Of a stretch of DNA of 64,000 nt, positions 59,086 through 64,000 are shown in pieces. Below the pieces are notes generated by a model. The model searched no databases. It was not told the origin of the DNA and saw only the letters and a program-made list of their open reading frames with translations. The translations under genes were made by a program, and so were the position numbers. Position 1 is the first letter of the stretch. Each line of letters opens with the position of its first letter. Source of the stretch: DATBGS01 sp036557885 (GTDB taxonomy: Bacteria > Chloroflexota > Ktedonobacteria > Ktedonobacterales > DATBGS01); assembly GCA_036557885.1 (NCBI GenBank), contig DATBGS010000090.1:62001-126000 (forward strand). Direction: 5' to 3'.

Positions 59086-60186
59086 TTAGACGATGGTATT
59101 TTTCAGTATCCCCAGTTCTTCGATCTCCATTTCCACACTATCACCGCGCTGGAGCCAGCGCAACTGCTCGCGGCTGATGGGCGAGCCTGGCGCGGTTGGG
59201 GCGTCGGGAGGTGGCGTTAGTTCAAGCAGGCAGCCAGTGCCGACGGTGCCTGAGCCGATCACATCACCGGGCTTGAGCCAGACGTTGGTGGAGGCATGGG
59301 CAATTAACTGCGGAAAGCTGAAATAAATGTCCTTGAAGTTGCCACGCGAGAGTTCCTGGCCGTTGACCCGCGCCAGCATGGTCAGGTCGTAGCGCTCGCT
59401 GGTACCGCTGCCAGAGCATCTGCTGGCAAGCTCATCGGGCGTGACCAGCCAGGGACCAAGCGAGGTGGCAAAGTCTTTGCCCTTGGCGGGGCCAAGGCTC
59501 ATCAGCATCTCCTTGCGCTGAAGGTCGCGGGCGCTCCAGTCGTTCATAATCGTGTAGCCAGCGATATAGCTTGCCGCTTCCTCAACAGGAATATCCTTGC
59601 CCCCTCTGCCGATGACGCAGGCAATCTCTAGCTCATAATCTAGCCAGTGTGTGCCTTTGGGATAGGCTATTGGATCGTCTGGGCCGTTGATGGCAGCGGG
59701 ATTAGAGAAGTAAAAGACGGGAATCTCGTACCATTCTGGAAGCATGCTCAGGTTGCGCTTGGCCCTTGCTGTTTTGACATGCTGCTCAAAGGCGTAAAAA
59801 TCGCGCACGCTGGGCGGCTCTGGAATGGGCGCGCGCAGGCGTACCTCGCTCTGGGTGTAAGCCAGACGTGGCTGCATTCCCACTATCTGTTCAGGTGGCA
59901 GGGCTGACAGTGCGCCAACTACTTGCCGGGCACACTCCAAAGCGCCTGGCCCCAGCCGCAGCAGGCCCAGCAGCGTCTCTGGCGGCACGCCCTCGCGGAG
60001 TTCATGCGTCAGGATGCCAGGAGCGCTGCGGCGTGCCCATTCAAAAGCCACCGGCAGATCAATGACCAGATCGCCCTGCAAGACCCCTGCGCGACCAGAG
60101 GGGCTGGCCGGTCCAAGACCGGCAGCCAACTCTGCGGGCTGAAGGTCTGCCCGCTCCGGGCGCAGGGCGTAGGTAACAAGCTTCAT
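59086..60186 (-). CDS. Fumarylacetoacetase-like FAH-family hydrolase
   Basis: 366 residues. VRDFYAFEQHVKTARAKR, EIPVFYFSNPAAINGPDDPI, LDYELEIACVIGRGGKDIPVEEA, TIMNDWSARDLQRKEMLMSLGPAKGKDFATSLGPWLVT and LKPGDVIGSGTVGTGCLLEL are the FAH core. By operon order it splits fumarylacetoacetate (or maleylacetoacetate, since no isomerase gene is seen) to fumarate and acetoacetate. It follows hppD by 12 bp. Confidence 0.88.
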   Translation of the reverse strand: MKLVTYALRPERADLQPAELAAGLGPASPSGRAGVLQGDLVIDLPVAFEWARRSAPGILTHELREGVPPETLLGLLRLGPGALECARQVVGALSALPPEQIVGMQPRLAYTQSEVRLRAPIPEPPSVRDFYAFEQHVKTARAKRNLSMLPEWYEIPVFYFSNPAAINGPDDPIAYPKGTHWLDYELEIACVIGRGGKDIPVEEAASYIAGYTIMNDWSARDLQRKEMLMSLGPAKGKDFATSLGPWLVTPDELASRCSGSGTSERYDLTMLARVNGQELSRGNFKDIYFSFPQLIAHASTNVWLKPGDVIGSGTVGTGCLLELTPPPDAPTAPGSPISREQLRWLQRGDSVEMEIEELGILKNTIV

Positions 60187-60198
60187 GCGCTTCTGCTC

Positions 60199-61302
60199 CT
60201 ACAGGTTGCCACGCAGCGCCTGCTCGCGCTCGATGGCTTCAAACAGCGCCTTGAAGTTGCCTTCGCCAAAGCCGCGCGAGCCTTTGCGTTGAATGACTTC
60301 AAAGAAGACGGTGGGGCGGTCCTGGGCGTTTTTGGTGAAGATTTGCAGCAGATAGCCCTCGTCGTCGCGGTCCACCAGGATGCCGAGCCTGGCAATCTCG
60401 GCCATTGGCTCGTCAATCCTGCCCACGCGCCCTTCAACTTCGGCGTAGTAGCTGGGGATGGAGGGGATGAACTCCACACCCTGGCGCTTAAGCTGCTCGA
60501 CGGTGGTAATGATGTCATCTGTCACCAGGGCAATATGCTGGACGCCTGGTGTCTTGTAGTAGTCCAGATATTCTTCAATCTGTGACTTTTTCTTGCCCTG
60601 GGCGGGTTCGTTGATAGGGAACTTGATGCGCCCGGTGCCGTTTTGCATCACTTTGGACATCAAAGCAGAATACTCGGTGCTGATGGCTTCGTCGGTGAAG
60701 TGGATTAACTGGGTGAACCCAAGCATACGAGCATAAAAGTCAACCCACTCGTTCATCTTGCCCAGTTCGACATTGCCCACGATGTGATCTATGGCCTTCA
60801 GACCAGCCGAGCGCGCGCGGCCTTCAGCGGTGATTGGCAGGGGCTTGTAGCCTGGGAGAAACGGGCCAGCGTAGTCCTGGCGCTGCACAAAGGTGTGGAT
60901 CGTTTCGCCGTAGGTGGCAATGGAGGCGAGCGTTACCCGCCCGAACCCGTCTTCTACGATGTGGGGTTCTCGGACGCCTTGCGCGCCGCGCCGGGTAGTT
61001 TCTTCGTAGGAGCGGCGGGCGTCATCTACGGTGAGCGCGACCACTTTGACCCCATCACCATGCAGCCGAACATGCTCTGAGATGGGATGATCTGGCTGGA
61101 GCGCGGTGGTAAAGACGAAGCGAATATCGCCTTGCGCGAGGACATAGCTGGCGCGGTCACGCACGCCCGTCTCCAGCCCACTATAGGCAACCGGGGTGAA
61201 GCCGAAAGCATGGCTATAGAAATACGCCGCTTGCTTTGCATTCCCGACATAGAACTCAACGTGATCAAATCCCTGCAAGGGCAGGAAATCCTGTTCAGCC
61301 AT
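60199..61302 (-). CDS. hppD: 4-hydroxyphenylpyruvate dioxygenase
   Basis: 367 residues, two VOC repeats. DFLPLQGFDHVEFYVGNAKQAAYFYSHAFGF opens; KAIDHIVGNVELG gives the first Fe His, QHIALVTDDI the second, and VFFEVIQRKGSRGFGEGNFKALFEAIE the Glu. It turns 4-hydroxyphenylpyruvate to homogentisate, the first step of the operon. GGAGG sits 8 bp before the ATG at 61302; a TTG at 61317 is less likely. Confidence 0.95.
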   Translation of the reverse strand: MAEQDFLPLQGFDHVEFYVGNAKQAAYFYSHAFGFTPVAYSGLETGVRDRASYVLAQGDIRFVFTTALQPDHPISEHVRLHGDGVKVVALTVDDARRSYEETTRRGAQGVREPHIVEDGFGRVTLASIATYGETIHTFVQRQDYAGPFLPGYKPLPITAEGRARSAGLKAIDHIVGNVELGKMNEWVDFYARMLGFTQLIHFTDEAISTEYSALMSKVMQNGTGRIKFPINEPAQGKKKSQIEEYLDYYKTPGVQHIALVTDDIITTVEQLKRQGVEFIPSIPSYYAEVEGRVGRIDEPMAEIARLGILVDRDDEGYLLQIFTKNAQDRPTVFFEVIQRKGSRGFGEGNFKALFEAIEREQALRGNL

Positions 61303-61792
61303 AAGACCAACCTCCAAACGAGGGGCTGGGGTACTCAGCGCCCCCTCAGATTATGCGCGCATTGAGCGCTGCGCGCCATTACTACGTCCCTGTGAACATA
61401 GGTGTCAGCTTTTCTGCTGAGAACTCTCCGCAGAGAGCATGCCTTGAAGCAAAGGGGAGATGCAGCAAACCCAGAGGCGAATTGTGCCAGGGTAGGGCAA
61501 TGCAATAGGGGAATGCCAGCGCGCCGCTGAGATGGTGCCAGAAGCGCAGGCTGTGTATGGCTATGGCAGGTAATAGATTCTGGCTGGTTCACGCTTGCTC
61601 CAGAAACCCCGTTGTTTCAGGCCGCGAATGGAATGTCCTTTTGCATTATACTCGCAAGATGCCCGTAAGGGCAATAAATGGCCTGGCGTGCCTGGCTGCC
61701 TTGCTTCCTAAGGCGCTCTCTGGCATACTCTTTAGCAGAGATTTCCTGGTGCTAGTTGTTGGTTCCTTGCTGATGAGAAAGAGGCAACTTAT
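61303..61792. other. Divergent intergenic region of hppD operon and thioesterase gene
   Basis: About 490 bp. Leftward: CTGACA and TAGTAA on the minus strand near 61430-61405 with 18 bp spacing are a weak promoter candidate. Rightward promoter is listed apart. No gene or riboswitch motif was seen. Confidence 0.5.
61701..61729 (+). promoter_or_regulatory. Possible promoter of the thioesterase gene
   Basis: TTGCTT at 61701-61706 and CATACT at 61724-61729, 17 bp apart, ~60 bp before the ATG. Confidence 0.5.
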
Positions 61793-62185
61793 ATGAGCAT
61801 AGAGCCAGGCTTACGCGGCGAGGTTTCCTTAGTAGTTGGAGAAGAGCATACGGCTGCACGCTTTGGCGCTGGTGGGGTGCGGGTGTTGGGGACGCCGATG
61901 ATGATTGGGCTGATGGAAAACGCCGCCTTTGGTGCTTTGCAAAAGCTGCTTCCTGAAGGTCAAAGCAGCGTGGGGACGCGCGTTGATATTCGGCATCTGG
62001 CAGCAACGCCGGTTGGGATGAAGGTGACGGCGACGGCGGAGCTGCTGGAGGTGGATGGTCGGCGGCTGCTGTTTCGCGTGGAGGCACGCGATGAGCGCGA
62101 GCTAATTGGTGAGGGGCAGCATGAACGCTCTATCATCACGCTTGATCGTTTCCTGGCGCGGGTGAACGAGAAGGGCGGAGGGTAG
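61793..62185 (+). CDS. FlK-like acyl-CoA thioesterase
   Basis: 130 residues of hotdog fold. The residues matching the fluoroacetyl-CoA thioesterase catalytic set are T34 (VLGTPMM), E42 (LMENAAF) and H68 (DIRHLAATPVG), and the C-terminal GEGQHERSII follows. In most non-fluorinated hosts such proteins likely act on short acyl-CoAs. A single-gene transcript ending at a hairpin. Confidence 0.85.
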   Translation: MSIEPGLRGEVSLVVGEEHTAARFGAGGVRVLGTPMMIGLMENAAFGALQKLLPEGQSSVGTRVDIRHLAATPVGMKVTATAELLEVDGRRLLFRVEARDERELIGEGQHERSIITLDRFLARVNEKGGG

Positions 62186-62192
62186 ATAGACA

Positions 62193-62224
62193 GAGGGCCA
62201 GCACCCAAAACGGCGCTGGCCCTC
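62193..62224. terminator. Hairpin between convergent thioesterase and GH-like genes
   Basis: 10-bp arms GAGGGCCAGC (62193-62202) and GCTGGCCCTC (62215-62224), 12-nt loop, then AAATTTAG. Possible bidirectional end. Confidence 0.55.
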
Positions 62225-62253
62225 AAATTTAGTTCTTGCTCCAGAAACGCTGC

Positions 62254-63729
62254 TCACACTTGCTCGGAAACCGGGCGCGGCTGGTAGAACTGAGCGAGAT
62301 ATTTGCCCCCGGCTTTCGCGTCGCCTGGCTCGGTGCCGGTAACGGTATCGCCAGCCCAGGCAGTGGAGGTAGCCCAGCCATCTATGGAAGAGCGAGGCCA
62401 TTTGGGTTCATCGTAAGACCAGAGGATGCCAACAAACCAGGGGGTATCTTTGGCGTTAAAGGAACGGAGCAAGGCTTCCATATCGTGGTCTTGCTCGACA
62501 TCATCGCGGCAACGGCTATCGCAGGCAATCGTAGTGGCTCCGGGGGCGTTATTGGACCCGGCGATGCTTTCGTAGCCTGCTGAAGTGAAAAGGATGGGGT
62601 GCTTGTATTTCTCCACCTGCGCGTTCAGCCGCCCAATAATATCCCCCTGGTCTGCGAGGTCCAGATCATCTTTTTTCCCATGCCAGGCATCCATCAGTGT
62701 CTGAACGGGGACATCGGCCACGTTTTTTGTTAGCGGGAAATAGGCGCTGACACCAGTGATGTCTACAGCATCCCACCAGGTAATATGCTCAAATTCTGGT
62801 GGCGCGTTGTCGGCCCCGCCCCAGGAGGCGCCATAGATCAGCTTGCCCGTGTAGCCACCGCCCGTCTGTTGTTTGCCCTGGTAATCGGTGTAGTTGGCGC
62901 TTTTGATGGCGTTGATGACATGACGCCAGCCGCAATCGCGGCGGCCAGAGCAATCAAAAGTTTCTCCAGGGGCAGCAGATGCGCCAGTCGTTCCTTTGCT
63001 GGTTTTGGGTGCATCAGAGGTGATGTTGACCAGATCGTTGCCAAAAATAAAGTATGGCAGGTGGTGTTTCTGAGAAAGTTGGGCAAAATGGACGGCAAAA
63101 GCGGTATAGCTGTCGAACCATTGATGCTCTGCTGGGGCCACCTGGCTGTTCTGAATTGGCTTTTCCCCAGGTACGTTGTACCATAGATAACCAATGAAAC
63201 TGGCGGAAGAGGTGGCAGGGTCGTTGGTGACTTGTACATTCAGTGTCAAGATTGGGGTCAGACCCACTGCCTGCGCGTCGGTGATGGCTTGCTCAATATC
63301 AGCATCGGGCAACGAGTCGGTGTTGCCTTGATCAGTGGGATTGTAGCTGACGGTAGTGCTTACAGCGTTGATCTGGTCTGCCGTCACCTGAATGGCTACA
63401 CTGTTCATGTGGTAATCGTTGGCTTCGGAACGAAGCACCTGGCGCGAGGCGTCTTGCATAAATTGGTGTTCGCCCCATTTATTCAGCCAGACATCGTGGA
63501 AGCCCTGAAAAGCCAGGGCTGCGCCGGGCAAACCAGACTTGGCAAAGGGATGATAGCGTGACCGGAAGAAGCTGGCATTTGAAATCCAGCCGGTGCCAAG
63601 CACGAAGATAATGATCAGTGAGAGGATAGCAATCACGCTGTTGATGATGTTGCTCATGCGGCCACGTGGTCGGCTTGGTGGTGGGACTAAATGCTGTGTG
63701 GTTGGAGAAGCGGTTGGTAGAATGGGCAT
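62254..63729 (-). CDS. Membrane-anchored, exported GH113-like protein
   Basis: 491 residues. One N-terminal helix (~25-50, NSVIAILSLIIIFVLGTGWI) anchors it; the rest is outside. WDAVDITGVSAYFPLT and HPILFTSAGYESIAGSNNAPG, followed by a Cys pair and WFVGILWSYDEPKWPRS, resemble GH113/GH5-type beta-mannanase-like proteins, though the catalytic Glu pair could not be placed and Ser stands where Glu might be (FTSAGY). So it may be inactive or have a different function. GGAGG and ATG at 63729 set the start. Confidence 0.68.
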   Translation of the reverse strand: MPILPTASPTTQHLVPPPSRPRGRMSNIINSVIAILSLIIIFVLGTGWISNASFFRSRYHPFAKSGLPGAALAFQGFHDVWLNKWGEHQFMQDASRQVLRSEANDYHMNSVAIQVTADQINAVSTTVSYNPTDQGNTDSLPDADIEQAITDAQAVGLTPILTLNVQVTNDPATSSASFIGYLWYNVPGEKPIQNSQVAPAEHQWFDSYTAFAVHFAQLSQKHHLPYFIFGNDLVNITSDAPKTSKGTTGASAAPGETFDCSGRRDCGWRHVINAIKSANYTDYQGKQQTGGGYTGKLIYGASWGGADNAPPEFEHITWWDAVDITGVSAYFPLTKNVADVPVQTLMDAWHGKKDDLDLADQGDIIGRLNAQVEKYKHPILFTSAGYESIAGSNNAPGATTIACDSRCRDDVEQDHDMEALLRSFNAKDTPWFVGILWSYDEPKWPRSSIDGWATSTAWAGDTVTGTEPGDAKAGGKYLAQFYQPRPVSEQV

Positions 63730-63794
63730 CCAGATCGAGTCCTCCACTTTTCAGTTATGACCGGGCCATTGACGACAAAAGTTGCCCTCTGGCC

Positions 63795-64000
63795 TCAGGC
63801 GCTTGCCACGAGCTTACGATACTTCTCAGCCGACTCTTTCCAGGCTTCCTCAGAAAGCCCCAGCTTTTCGCGCAGGCTTTCGAGTGTGACGCCTTGTTGT
63901 AGCTGCTGCACGGCATACATATCGCGCAACAACTGGAGTGTGACCCGCTTCTGAATACGGGCCTTGCGCACGGCACGCGCCAGGATGTAGTTGAGATTGC
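63795..64000 (-). CDS. Tyrosine recombinase-like protein, C-terminal end (cut by window end)
   Basis: The last ~68 codons, open to the window edge, encode a helical C-terminus: TLQLLRDMYAVQQLQQGVTL, ESLREKLGLSEEAWKESAEK, YRKLVASA. This follows the end of XerC/D-like integrases (HxLRHxFA..LL..G...). The usual His of the HxxR box is replaced, and the Tyr in EKYRK could be the nucleophile. It has no start in the window. Confidence 0.6.
   Translation of the reverse strand, partial: NLNYILARAVRKARIQKRVTLQLLRDMYAVQQLQQGVTLESLREKLGLSEEAWKESAEKYRKLVASA

Overview
This is a GC-rich bacterial chromosome segment of 64 kb with dense, mostly housekeeping and catabolic gene content. The gene set fits Chloroflexota, most likely class Ktedonobacteria or a relative. 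It includes a coenzyme F420 biosynthesis cluster with F420-type oxidoreductases, a Pro-rich transmembrane Ser/Thr kinase, TadE-like pseudopilins, a KGG-repeat stress protein, a large STAND ATPase and aromatic-acid catabolism. That assignment is inference from gene content; no rRNA is present to anchor it.

Region 1 (1-9.1 kb) is a redox block. It opens with the end of cofE, an FbiB-like nitroreductase, cofD and cofC (F420 assembly). A PPOX-fold and a luciferase-like oxidoreductase, both from families that often use F420, follow. A fusion of a cyanophycinase-like domain with the C-terminal domain of cysteinyl-tRNA synthetase, etfB-etfA, and a second luciferase-like oxidoreductase complete the block.

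Region 2 (9.1-33.6 kb) holds a ribbon-helix-helix/TnpB pair behind a strong, apparently leaderless promoter, and a receptor-like Ser/Thr kinase. It also has enoyl-CoA hydratase, a STAND ATPase, tRNA-Val(CAC), mutM, larB, a KGG protein, tRNA-Arg(TCG) and pcm. An XRE regulator overlaps agmatinase; PNP, a DksA-like gene, lspA, an rluD-family gene, a UPF0173 hydrolase, pyruvate kinase and a DUF72 protein follow.

Region 3 (33.6-45.3 kb) is an aromatic-acid catabolic island. It has a class II aldolase, a relic of a FAH gene, a creatinase/M24-like hydrolase, an IclR regulator, a zinc-less MDR reductase, an MFS carrier and a BNR propeller. A salicylyl-CoA-hydroxylase-like flavoprotein, a FAH hydrolase, a 3-hydroxybenzoate-6-hydroxylase-like flavoprotein and gentisate 1,2-dioxygenase complete it. 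The promoters of the IclR gene and of the MFS operon share an aligned promoter/operator module, which suggests one regulon.

Region 4 (45.4-51.8 kb) is a histidine kinase/OmpR-type regulator pair divergent from a four-gene ABC-2 exporter operon. An 11-bp-phased direct repeat lies in the shared intergenic region.

Region 5 (52-64 kb) has iolB, two TadE-like genes, and a leftward run hppD-fahA-hmgA-leuA-leuC-leuD joining tyrosine breakdown to leucine synthesis. A FlK-like thioesterase, a secreted GH-like protein and the C-terminus of a tyrosine-recombinase-like protein close the window.

No CRISPR array, rRNA or prophage was seen. The most unusual items are the IclR-linked promoter pair with its incomplete gentisate pathway, the RHH-TnpB unit with a degenerate nuclease, and the cyanophycinase-like/CysS-tail fusion.
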